Shown here piece by piece: positions 32,362 through 41,315 of a stretch of DNA of 64,000 nucleotides (positions are counted from its first letter, which is position 1; each line of letters starts with the position of its first letter). The notes below the pieces were generated by a model. That model worked only from the letters and a program-made list of their open reading frames with translations. It ran no database searches and was not told the DNA's origin. This DNA comes from Adiantum capillus-veneris. Taxonomy: Eukaryota > Streptophyta > Polypodiopsida > Polypodiales > Pteridaceae. The translations under genes and the position numbers were made by a program. Location: contig CM043947.1 of the NCBI GenBank assembly GCA_014529385.2, forward strand, positions 102,732,811 to 102,796,810. The letters run 5' to 3'.

Positions 32362-32373
32362 TGGTATCAAAGC
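32362..32373 (+). promoter_or_regulatory. Primer binding site of A2
   Basis: TGGTATCAAAGC, one mismatch to the initiator Met site, directly after the LTR. Confidence 0.8.
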
Positions 32374-32439
32374 ATTGTGCTCGTTGATAGCAAGGGAGGG
32401 GAACCGGCGCAAAGAGGTGGATTGGAGCCTTGCCAATAG

Positions 32440-32830
32440 GATTCCAAAACGCTTGCGTTTTTGTTGACCATAGCGGTGCCGACATTGGACTCTATCGGAG
32501 AGCGTTTTGTGTATCTGTCAATAGCGCTAGGCGTGTTGTGGAGGCGGCAAGACCAGTGGCGTTTTGAAATGCTATCTGCAGCCTAGTATAACGACATCAA
32601 CTTGCAGCGTCCATTGGTAGTCTCCACAGCGTTTTGAGAAGCATGGCCTGATGCCCAAAGGTTTGGCGTGCTGTTTGGTGTTTGCATTTTGAAATGTTGC
32701 ATTGCAAGAGATCTCCTACTAGCGTTTTCCGTAGGCTAGAGGACGAGCGTTTTGAAACGCTGCATGCAATGGACTTCATGGCCTTTGAGCGTTTTGATAT
32801 GCTATCTGAATAGCACAAGAATTGGAGTGA
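32440..32830 (+). promoter_or_regulatory. GCGTTTT motif array in the A2 leader; element then truncated
   Basis: At least seven GCGTTTT or AAAACGC sites, several followed by GAAACGCT, GAAATGCT or GATATGCT as imperfect palindromes (for example near 32519, 32560, 32629, 32720, 32749, 32788). After about 32830 the sequence no longer resembles A1 and the 3' half of A2 is absent. Confidence 0.65.
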
Positions 32831-32991
32831 CCCCTTCGTTCGAGATCTTCCGACTTGAAGGTCAGTTCCTTCCCTTGCGGGGATTTCCCGAGAGACAAGC
32901 TCTCAATTCGGTTTCCGTCTGTTCCTAGAGCGAAAAAGCTCTATAGACCGTTTCGGATTCTGTTCCCAGAATCCTCTGAGCATAGGCCAAG

Positions 32992-33067
32992 GTTGTCCGG
33001 GTGGACGTAGTGTGAACCCGGCCAGTGTGGCCGGCCATTATCATAAAAGGGAACCAAGGCCTCATTT
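32992..33067 (+). repeat. Partial LTR copy (family C)
   Basis: GAACCCGGCCAGTGTGG, CCGGCCATTAT, ATAAAAGGG and CCAAGGCCTCATTT repeat in order at 33804-33886. ATAAAAGG may be the LTR TATA box. Confidence 0.65.
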
Positions 33068-33310
33068 GTATCTATCGACCCCACTGACAGAGTGCTAGTG
33101 GTTAGCCCGTGAGGCTAGGAGTGCGCGAGGTCACCTCGAGGAGGTGAGGCCGGGTGGTATGGCACGCTCAGTCTTACAGGTGCACGCCTACGTCCTCGGA
33201 CGCTGGTCGAAGCACGGGGGAGCTGCTGGATGGTGGCTATGGTCGGGTGGTTCGTCCGACCCGTGTCTGTAGGCAGTCTTTGTAGCCGGGAGATCCACTG
33301 CGAGGTTTTG
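33068..33310. other. GC-rich sequence between family C LTR piece and integrase
   Basis: Contains GGTCACCTCGAGGAGGTGAGG and other short inverted repeats; no coding domain. Confidence 0.35.
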
Positions 33311-33735
33311 TTTTTTTTACCCAAGGATTCTAAGACTATGCGAACAGGAAAGCATTATAAGCTTTCAGCTAGATATTGTGGTCCATTCTTGATCACAAAG
33401 AAGATTGGCCAAGTTGCCTATAAACTGGCTCTTCCTTCTCCTTCGGATGTTAGTGTACATCCAGTGTTTCATGTCAGCTGCCTTAAAGTAAAATTGGGCG
33501 AAGCCGACGTTGTGCCTATCGAGGAAAATCTATGGCAAGATATGCAAACTGAGTATTTCCTCGAGAATTAGAGGCAATTTTATATCATCGTACCCGTCAT
33601 TCGCGCCAAAAGGCTTATGCCGAGTACTTAATTAAATGGAAGGGTCAATCTGAAAGGTTTGCTACTTGGGAACCAATTAGAGCTTTGAAAGCTGAGTATT
33701 CCCACTTTATTGATGAGGACATCAATGATTCTTAA
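33311..33735 (+). pseudogene. Chromodomain gypsy integrase C-terminus (family C)
   Basis: The first part reads KHYKLSARYCGPFLITKKIG and VAYKLALP ... VHPVFHVSCLK, the GPF/Y module of plant chromovirus integrases. A one-base indel near 33567 ends that frame; the next frame holds RHSRQKAYAEYLIKWKG and RFATWEPIRAL, a chromodomain with the WKG...ATWE signature, ending at TAA 33733-33735. A purine-rich AAGGGGAGAAG follows and then the 3' LTR. Everything upstream of the GPF/Y module is missing. Confidence 0.8.
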
Positions 33736-33746
33736 GGGGAGAAGTA

Positions 33747-34044
33747 TGTTATGTCCCGCTCACAGGAGAGGGGATCTAGCCTAGACGCCGTCGGGATGGG
33801 CGTCCAGTGTCCGGGCGGACATATAGTGAACCCGGCCAGTGTGGTCGGCCATTATTATAAAAGGGAGGCCAAGGCCTCATTTTAATATTTTATTAAAAAG
33901 GGCTGCCCACTTATTAAGTGGGCGGCCGGTCACTGTTTTAAAAAAATGTGGACTTGGATAAAACTCAATAAAACTGAGTGAGCTGAAAATTGATGCTATG
34001 CAATCACATTCTAGGCGTCCCCGAATGCAGTTCTCAGGCCCAGA
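33747..34044 (+). mobile_element. 3' LTR of family C, cut by LTR B1
   Basis: Starts TGTTATGTCCCGC after a purine tract. It includes the block shared with 32992-33067 and a hairpin GCCCACTTATTAAGTGGGC near 33906. The 3' part is replaced by the start of LTR B1 at 34045. Confidence 0.65.
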
Positions 34045-34645
34045 TGTAACAAACTGCTGACGTGTCAACCTACTGAAGAACGGAGCTACCAGCCGAGGGG
34101 CCTAAACCCTTGAAGAAGCAGAAGCAATAGAAGAAGCAGCAACAGATTTCCAAAAATTCCGTTGACTGCTGATGTGGTAGGACTGTACGGATTTTCGCTT
34201 TTCATGTTGGCAGTGCCGACGTGGCAGAACTGTATGGATTTCCGCTTTTTATGATGGCAGTGCTGACGTGGTAGGACTGTACGGATTTCCGTGATTTACG
34301 CTGGCATCTTTTTGGCATTGCTTTTGGATCAGAGGCTTTTGAGTTTTGAAGGCTTTTCACTGTAACTGCTTTTCAGGCCAAGGGCCTTTAAATATGAGGT
34401 TAGGGCTCATTCTCTGGCATGCTTCCTGGAGAAGGTGCAGAGTCTGGAGTTCGGCTTGTACTGAGTTGATGCAATATAAAGAACTACTGAAAGGGGCGCC
34501 AAGGTTTGGGGCCAATACTCTCTGGGGTGGAATTCCGCCACTTAGTGTCGCGTGTCTCTCTCTCTTTCAGTTTAGTTGTTATTGAAGTGCTAAAAGTCTG
34601 TTCAGTCTGTTCTTTTCTATTGGCACGTGGTGCCCGTCTTGTGAC
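34045..34645 (+). mobile_element. 5' LTR B1 of a gypsy element (601 bp)
   Basis: Starts TGTAACAAACTGCTGACG, ends CTTGTGACA. It carries the GAAAGGGGCGCC...TTTGGGGCCAATA box (from 34489), and a TTTAAATATGAGG TATA-like site near 34388. GCTGACGTGG-type phrases recur several times in its first 300 bp. PBS follows after one base. Confidence 0.8.
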
Positions 34646-34646
34646 A

Positions 34647-34658
34647 GTGGTATCAGAG
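34647..34658 (+). promoter_or_regulatory. Primer binding site of B1
   Basis: TGGTATCAGAGC, perfect initiator Met match, 1 bp after the LTR. Confidence 0.9.
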
Positions 34659-34797
34659 CATCAGGCGTGTGCTTTTCTGAAAGCATACCGGTCCTACAAA
34701 AGAGCAGACAGAGCTATTGGAAGTTTATTTGAGGAATCTTCGGCTCCCGATCCCGGACTTATCAACCACTCGCGCATTGGGCGTGCTCCCGTCTTCA

Positions 34798-35316
34798 TGG
34801 CTCTCTTACAGGGCATAAGCCATAAAGAACCCAAGACAAGGAATTCATGGATTCAACAGAATATTTGTAGTTTCTGCTCAACGAGCTTCACGACATTCTT
34901 TCGCGGCATCCTCAGCAGAATCTTCCGATGCTGCAAAGTTTTCAACAATTTTTGAACTACAAGTTACCCCCTCTGATGCCCCAGGTGGTACCTCCTCCTC
35001 CGGCATTAGAGAGTACGAGAGCTTCCAACCGGCAACCTTCTCAGTCGTCTGTTCCGATCGGGGGAGTTTTTAGGAATATGGTGCAGCTAACCTTGATCCA
35101 GTGCAACCTCCTTTGCCACCGCCATTGCCCCCACCTCCACCACCACCACCGCCACCAGGCTACAATGGTTGGAGCCCATATGGATACCCTTATTATCCAT
35201 AGGATATGCGCCTAACCAACCCAAAGATTTCAAAGATGGCGGCACGACAATCAAATTTTTCACTTTTTCCGGGGTGAAAGATCGCAAGAAAGCATTGCAG
35301 TTCCTACAGCAATTCG
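34798..35316 (+). pseudogene. Gag N-terminus of element B1, cut by insertion of B2
   Basis: Frames include a glutamine/proline-rich N-terminal part, a polyproline stretch ending in GYNGWSPYGYPYYP (about 35110-35200) and FKDGGTTIKFFTFSGVKDRK followed by KALQFLQQF. The last matches the Gag capsid start of the related copies (ALSFIQQFD at about 36750). Several frameshifts are present. The reading breaks at 35316 where LTR B2 begins, so B2 inserted into this gag; ATTCG (35312-35316) would be the left target duplication. Confidence 0.6.
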
Positions 35317-35855
35317 TGTCACAAAGTGATGACGTGGCGGACAACAGAAACCCTAAAATTCTTGCAAACCCTAAATTTTGCCAAAAACCCTAATTTCCGG
35401 AAATCGTGGAGGCTATTAAAAGATTTTTTTTTTTTTGAAAATGATGAGCGACGCAAATTTTGCTTTTTCTCTACAATATGAGAAAGAGAGAGAGAATGCT
35501 TTTGCTTTCAAGTTTTGACTCTCTGTGAGAGAGAGAGCAATTGCTTTTGATTTGAAGCTTTTGGGGCTCTGCTTTTGGGCATCCCTTGTAACCTTTAAAT
35601 TAGTGGTGAGGGCCTCACTTCTCAGAGCATCTGGACGCAGGGTCTGATAGTGAAACCCTAGCCACTCTCTTGTACTTTGATCTGATTAATATAAAAAGAA
35701 ATACCGAAAGGGGCGCCAGTCTTTGGGGCCAATATCTCTAGGCACGGAACTTCGCCAGGCCAGTGCAAATCTATTGTGATCTGTGAATTGTTTTGAAGTG
35801 GTTATTTGGTGCTGTCGCGGTTGACTCTTGACTTGGAGTGTCCAAGTCTGTTACA
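35317..35855 (+). mobile_element. 5' LTR B2 of a nested gypsy element (539 bp)
   Basis: Starts TGTCACAAAGTGATGACG, ends GTCTGTTACA. It has a short GA-rich patch, the GAAAGGGGCGCCAGTC/TTTGGGGCCAATA box at 35704-35733, and a PBS (TGGTATCAGAGC) at 35857-35868. Confidence 0.85.
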
Positions 35856-35856
35856 G

Positions 35857-35868
35857 TGGTATCAGAGC
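35857..35868 (+). promoter_or_regulatory. Primer binding site of B2
   Basis: TGGTATCAGAGC, one base after the LTR end. Confidence 0.9.
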
Positions 35869-35926
35869 ACGACCGATTTCTCTTCTACGGGAAATCTGAT
35901 CTCCGAATTTTTTTTTCCGTGGCACC

Positions 35927-37550
35927 TATGGCTTCAGGCAATGATCAGTCGACTCCCTCTGCATCTGGAGATGCGGGCTGGGATCACAACGAAGATTCAG
36001 ACAGAGTATGGCCCGCCTCGGCCTACTCAGGCGGAGCAAAGAGAGATGGAGCGTCGTCAATTGATTGGCGATGCAACAAAGATGATGCTCAATTTTGCCA
36101 AGGACCCGAAGATGGCAAAATATATGAACGAGACCTCTTTGGAAGAGGTACAGATGGAGTGGCAAAGAACCACAACACCACTCCCGAAACCTGCTCTCAA
36201 GCAACCTTCTGCCTCCAAGAAATATACGGAGAAGGAATTGGAGAACGTGGTTGATGCACGGATTGCTCAGCTTTTCGACATGCAAAAGAAAGGCAAAAAG
36301 CACGGCAAAAAGCAGAAGAAAGGCACTGACTTCCCGGGATATTTGGGTCGTCGGTCGACATTTGACAAGGCAAAGAAATTGAAGAACCGTGTCAAGTTTG
36401 AAGACCTACCCAGTTCTTCTTCTTCTTCTTCTTCTTCTGATAGTTCTTCTAGCTCTTCAGACTCGAGCTAAGAAGACAAAAAAAGCAAAAAGCGAAGCAA
36501 GAAACAAAGCTTCGGAAAGGGCAAGAAAAAGGCAAAGAAGGCTACATCTCGCCCAGGGACTGACAGTTCTACCGAGGACTCGTGTACAGACAGCTCAGAT
36601 TCCGATGACGGAAACTTTTATGTGAACAAGAAGATTTTTTTTTTACAAAGCTAACCAGTATGACTTTCTCGAAGATGAAAGCAAGAAAGTCCGAGAGTTT
36701 AAGGAAGGTGGCCACTCAATCAAGTTTGATACTTTTCAGGATACTCAGATGCTTTGAAGGCTTTGTCTTTTATACAGCAGTTTGACATCGCTTTCGCAGG
36801 AGGACGCTATTCAGAGCACTCCAAGATTCGGAGAGCTACCTCTTACCTTAAGGGGAATGCTCGTACTTGGTGGTCCACGCTTCTTTTAACAAGAGTGCGC
36901 CAGTTAAATGGCTGAAATTTAAGAAGCTTTTTATTTCTTCTTGGTTGACGCAAGAATATGAACGAGATGTACGAGCTGCTTGGAACCATCTTCGGATGAC
37001 AAAGAAAGATACAATCAATGCTTATTGTGAAAGATTTTGGAGCTCTTTTCTACCCGCCTCTTCATTCAAGAAGATCTCGTTCAGAGAACAGATTGAGCGG
37101 TTTACCTTGGGTCTACCTACAGAGATCCGAGATCACTGCTTGGAACAGAAGTCAGCTTCTATTCAGGAGTTGATGAGTCATGCGAAGCGGGGCTTTGCCA
37201 TTCACTCTGGAAGTCTGACCTACCCCACAGATGAGGCCATGACACAACGAACCGAACAGACTTCAGGGAATGAAAGTAGAAAGAAAAAGAGCAACCTAGA
37301 GAAAAATGATGCACGACCCAAGCTTACTCCTGAGGAGAGAGCTCGCTTCATCAGAGAGGGGAAGTGCTTTGGATGCGGGGAATAGGGACATATCTCCGCG
37401 AAGTGCCCTAATAAGGCACAGAAAGAAGAGAATGATAAAGACGACGACAGGTCTGAGAGTTCAAGAGCAGCTTTGGAATGTGGCAGAAAAGGCAGATAGA
37501 AAAGCAGAACTGGTACCACATGGCGTGGGACCTGCACCGAATCTAATGAA
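35927..37550 (+). pseudogene. Gypsy gag of element B2
   Basis: From ATG 35927 (MASGNDQSTPSASGD), broken frames give an N-terminal region with RPTQAEQREMERRQ, LNFAKDPKMAKYM and LENVVDARIAQLF, a basic patch and a polyserine run (36412-36470), a second basic, acidic linker (KKSKKRSKKQSFGKGKKKAK), and the capsid domain: ALSFIQQFD, ATSYLKGNARTWW, then the open 36867-37385 stretch (AWNHLRMTKKDTINAYCERF; FTLGLPTEIRDHCLEQK). The zinc knuckle CFGCGE is interrupted by TAG before GHISAKC. The same Gag, inverted, lies at 43990-44948. At least four frameshifts and stops make it dead. Confidence 0.75.
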
Positions 37551-37860
37551 TGAAAGTACAAACTTTGCCGCTTTTGGGGCAAGGTGAAGGATTAGGAAGC
37601 TCTTTTGAAGGAGCCAAGGCCAACTTCTTTTCACTTGGAATTGGCGGCTCGATTTGGAATTACGCCCGACAGACTGACGCCACTGGCAGAGGTAGTTCGA
37701 CTGGCACCCGGATGGGATGTTGCCATTACACCGAGCATTGGCAAACTTTGTTTGCAATGACAGGGGTGTTCAGGGCACGCGAGTGAAGTTCTACTCAGAT
37801 CCCTTGGTACCACAAGAACTACGCTGTGGTTGACTACGGGGCCGAGAAAGCGACTTTGAT
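37551..37860 (+). pseudogene. Gypsy protease fragment of B2
   Basis: Frames read FFSLGIGGSIWNYARQTD, ATGRGSSTGTRMGCCHYTEH and ALFVPWYHKNYAVVDYG-like remains. They are the plus-strand counterparts of the minus-strand protease at 43650-43889 (AARFGITPDRL; GGCDILL). The element is replaced by copia sequence after about 37900. Confidence 0.5.
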
Positions 37861-37939
37861 AAATGAAGGGCTTAGAGATTGTACTTGATGAACTTTAGTT
37901 TCTTACTCATTCTTTTGGGAGAGAACTGAACGCTGGATA

Positions 37940-38742
37940 AAGGTTGAATATGTTTTGACGTGATCAAAAGAACAAGTATTGGGTTGTTGACATTGGAGCC
38001 ACCACTCACATGACTCCCCAACAGTCATGGTTTAGCTCTCTCAAGGAGACTCGACCGTCACTATGGGTGACAACCATGAGATTCCAGTGTCTGGCACAGG
38101 CCAAATTACCCTCTTTCGTTCTACCTCAGACCCGAAGTTCAATTCAATGGAGGCGCTTTACGTTCCGGACATGGCCTTCAACCTCCTCTCTGTGTCGAGT
38201 TTGGACTCTCAGAGAGCTGGCATACACTTTGGGAGTGGCACAACCACCATTTTTGATTCTACGAGACAGGCACTATCCTTGCACGCGGTGAGTGCGATGG
38301 TTCCCCATACCACCTCACTGCTCTTCTGTCTAGGACCACAGAGTCTTCTTCTCTATGGCATGCACGATTTGGACATCTATGTTATCAGCAACTTCAACAG
38401 GCTGCTAGGACCTCTACGTTGGAGGGTTTACCAACGATACGCTCCTCACCAGGCGTATGCGATGGGCAAGCAACACAGGGTTGCCTTTCCGAAGCAAGCA
38501 TCCAGCAGAGCTTCGACACCACTTGCACTGGTTCACATTGATCTATGTGGCCGGATGAGCACTCCTTCATTTTCTGGCTCACAGTTTTTGCTTGTGCTTG
38601 TGGATGATTTTAGCAGGTGTACTTGGGCTTTGTTCTTAAAGCTCAAGTCGGAGGCTTTCAATTTCGTTTGAAATTGGAAGACGATGGTTGAAAAGGAGGA
38701 CTTGCACGTCAAATGTGTTCTCTCAGACAGAGGGGGTGAGTT
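37940..38742 (+). pseudogene. Ty1/copia protease to integrase fragment
   Basis: The start reads WVVDIGATTHMTPQQSWF, a copia protease in which the usual DSG active site is DIG. An open stretch from 38063 gives GDNHEIPVSGTGQI and EALYVPDMAFNLLSVSSL, the protease C-terminus. Frameshifted remains of the GAG-pre-integrase (LWHARFGH, near 38355) follow, then integrase: ALVHIDLCGRMSTPSFSGSQ, LVDDFSRCTWALFLKLKSEA, a stop, and VKCVLSDRGGEF with the second catalytic Asp. The sequence is cut at 38743 by LTR B4. Flanking sequence on both sides is gypsy, so this is a nested or recombined fragment. Confidence 0.8.
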
Positions 38743-39068
38743 TGTAACAAACTTAGACACTCCAAGTCAAGATTCTACCGCGACACAGCAGAGATTCACT
38801 TCAAAATAGTTCACAGTTCACAATTGATTTGACACGGCCCGACGGATATTGGCCCCAAAGACTGGTGCCCCTTTCGGTATTTCTTTTTGTATTAATCTGT
38901 GTTCAAAGTACAAGAGAGTGGGAGGGTTCTCACTCTCAGGCTCTGCGTCTAGATGCTCTGCAGAGTGGGAGCCCTGCCCACACTTATAAAGGTTTACAAG
39001 GGATGCTAAAAGCAGAGCCTCAAAAGCTGAAAGTCAAAAGCTTCATTTAAAATAAAGCAGCTATTCAA

Positions 39069-39107
<39 letters not shown>

Positions 39108-39321
39108 CATGGCGTAAGAATTGTGTAGCCAAAAGCTGAAACTTTCGTATGCTTTTGCCACATCAGCAGTTCCGTACAGCCAACGCTTTTTTCCGCCGCA
39201 ATCTGCGCCGCAATTCGCGGGGGTGCGTACGGTGATGCCACGTCAGCATGACAACGGGATTTTGGGACTGCCTGGGTGTGTGCGTGTACTGCTAGCCATG
39301 CCACGTCACTAGTTTGTGACA
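38743..39321 (-). mobile_element. 3' LTR B4 of the minus-strand gypsy element (579 bp)
   Basis: Minus-strand edges TGTCACAAACTAGTGACGTG at 39321 and TTTGTTACA at 38743. It contains a (CT)n tract (39071-39104), a minus-strand TTTATAAG TATA-like site near 38985, and the conserved box inverted at 38847-38878. A purine tract sits just outside 39321, so it is a 3' LTR and not a solo LTR. Confidence 0.8.
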
Positions 39322-39323
39322 TA

Positions 39324-39336
39324 CCCCCCTCTTGAA
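39324..39336 (-). promoter_or_regulatory. Polypurine tract of the minus-strand gypsy element
   Basis: Minus-strand TCAAGAGGGGGG followed by TA and the LTR start TGTCAC. Confidence 0.65.
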
Positions 39337-39833
39337 AGCATTGTAATTGCCCTCGATTACGCCTGCAAAATAGACAGAAGCCATAAACTGTCTTAGCAGA
39401 CACTGACTGTTAGTACCGACGCACTAAGAACACACATCTAGCACATGTACCAATCGACAGTGACATCACACGACATCACAGGACATTACTTGACATCATA
39501 GGACATAACATGACAAATCACATTCAAAATTCATTCGGATCTCAGACCATGATTAATCGGCAACGTATTTAGCAATCGCATCTAGATCCACTCGGGACCT
39601 CATAGATGCTCGATTAACTAATCCTTATTGCAATCACGTCTATCGAGATCTTTCAGACCGAAATGCTGCAATCATTTCGTCTATCAGTTCCTACACTTAG
39701 ACAAGTCAATAACAAATCAATATCATATTATCGGGAATTCTAGTTCATAAGGTCATACAACAGAATACTGTCAGCTCACAGTATCCCTGAAACTCAAAAG
39801 AGACATCAGTGACTTTAGTATAAAAAATCGGGG
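39337..39833. other. 3' noncoding region of the gypsy element with GACATCA repeats
   Basis: From 39462 to 39515 a degenerate run of GACATCACAG, GACATTACTT, GACATCATAG and GACATAACAT occurs. No ORF. Confidence 0.5.
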
Positions 39834-40523
39834 CAATTTGTCGCACGGCACCAAATTCCGCCCAGCTGAGTTCGGGGTTCAATTTGGAATAGACTATGCT
39901 AAACCAAATGCTTCCATGTAAAGGTTCACAATCTGAGGAGTATCTGCCGGTCCTCCTGCTCCGTCCACTTCGCATCTGGGCGGAATTTGTTGCACGGCAC
40001 CAAATTCCGCCCAGCTGAGTTCGGGGTTCAATTTGGAATAGACTATGCTAAATCAAGGGTGAAGTTGGGCTTATCCTGGATTCATCTAGGTATATATATG
40101 CTAAATCAAATGCTTCCAATAAAGGTTCACAATCTGAGGAGTTACCTTTCTATCTTTATGTGCCAAAATCTGTTCTAGAACGAGTATCTCCTCGTTTTCC
40201 TCCACTCCGGGTTGCTCATCTGGCTCCCCATCATCGAACACATCGCCTTTAAAAGGCTTCAGGAGACTCACATAAAAAGCATCGTGAATCCTCCAAGTAT
40301 CGAGCAGCTTCAGTCGAAAGGAGACATCATTTATCTTTTTGGAAATCTGGAAAGGTCCATAGTATCTCATGCTAAGCTTTGGAAAAAGCCGCTCCTTTCC
40401 CTTTTTCTTTCTCAGGCGCGCCTTCTCAAAACGTAAGAGCACCCAATCGTTCTCTTTTAATTTCAAATCGCGACGATGTCGATCTGCTGCCTTCTTATGT
40501 CTTTCTTGAGATTTCTCTAAAGC
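39834..40523 (-). pseudogene. Integrase C-terminus and chromodomain of the minus-strand gypsy element
   Basis: The open part (40466 to 40101) reads [38 protein letters not shown] (GPF/Y module), [12 protein letters not shown] and [17 protein letters not shown], the chromodomain start. The chromodomain middle is missing; its end (DAKW, then IVNLYMEAFGLA) is found twice because of a duplicated segment (39834-39980 and 39981-40142, the second with about 52 bp inserted). Upstream the frame continues across two MITE insertions into the integrase core. Compare the more complete chromodomain at 47690-47860. Confidence 0.75.
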
Positions 40524-40531
40524 CTCCCGGA

Positions 40532-40878
40532 CATAGCAGCTACAGTACGGGATAGGACGTTTTATACGCGGTGTACAATACGCGTACTAGACGTATTTTT
40601 GAGAATCAAAAATAAAATACGTCCACTTTTTTTTAGATATGATACTTTAATAATGACAAATGAAGCGTTTCATGGACCTCCTCAATGACTCTTCAATATT
40701 TAACCATAGCATACATAAACAAGCACCATGAAGCTCTAAAACACAATTGATCAACTAGGAAAAGACATACATTTTGAGCAAAAAAACGTTAGAATAGAAT
40801 ACGTTATGAGACGTATTGTACGTTTCAATACGGGACGTCGTGTATTCTAAATAAAATACGCGTATTTTAGCTGCTATG
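40532..40878. mobile_element. hAT-type MITE 1 (347 bp)
   Basis: Perfect 11-bp terminal inverted repeats CATAGCAGCTA / TAGCTGCTATG are flanked by an exact 8-bp duplication CTCCCGGA (40524-40531 and 40879-40886). An 8-bp duplication is the mark of hAT insertion. No transposase. Both ends are rich in ACGTATT/AATACG motifs, as expected of subterminal transposase-binding repeats. It interrupts the gypsy integrase, whose frame resumes on either side. Confidence 0.88.
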
Positions 40879-40906
40879 CTCCCGGACCAAGTCCAAGTCC
40901 CTCGTG

Positions 40907-41307
40907 CAGTGTAACACGGAATGGGCGGAACGCAACCCAAACGTTTCGAAACGGCGTTCCGGACAAGTCCCGTTCTCGAAACGGAGTCGATAATGGAACA
41001 CCGTTCCGGAACGGAGTTGTAATCGGAACGGCGTTCAACGGGGGAGAACGTGAGGCGGAACGGGCAAAAGTAGGCATTTGGGGGCAAAAATGTAGGCATT
41101 TGGGAACATATTTGGGGGCAGATTTGGAGGTAGTTTTGGGGTTGTATAGGAGTTGTTTGGGACTAAGCTGAATGGAGGTAGTTCAAGCCTTACTTTAGTC
41201 GATCGTTCCGGCCCCATTCCCGTTCCGGTCCCCCCCCCTCCTCCCTGTTCCCGTCCCATCCCGGACCCTCCCGTTCCCGTTCCCCATTCCCGTTCCGGGT
41301 AACTATG
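40907..41307. mobile_element. hAT-type MITE 2 (401 bp)
   Basis: Imperfect terminal inverted repeats CAGTGTAACACGGAATGGG and CATAGTTACCCGGAACGGG (inverted) are flanked by an exact 8-bp duplication CCCTCGTG (40899-40906, 41308-41315). Many GGAACG/CGTTCC motifs lie inside near both ends. Only 12 bp of gypsy sequence separates its duplication from that of MITE 1. Different termini show it is a separate family. Confidence 0.85.
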
Positions 41308-41315
41308 CCCTCGTG

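Noticed and set aside
33115-33324. Small arginine-rich minus-strand ORF
   Set aside because: Lies in GC-rich noncoding sequence between LTR C and integrase; no support.
38743-39321. Solo LTR
   Set aside because: Flanks GAGTT and TACCC do not match, and a purine tract plus gypsy interior follows, so it is the 3' LTR of the minus-strand element.
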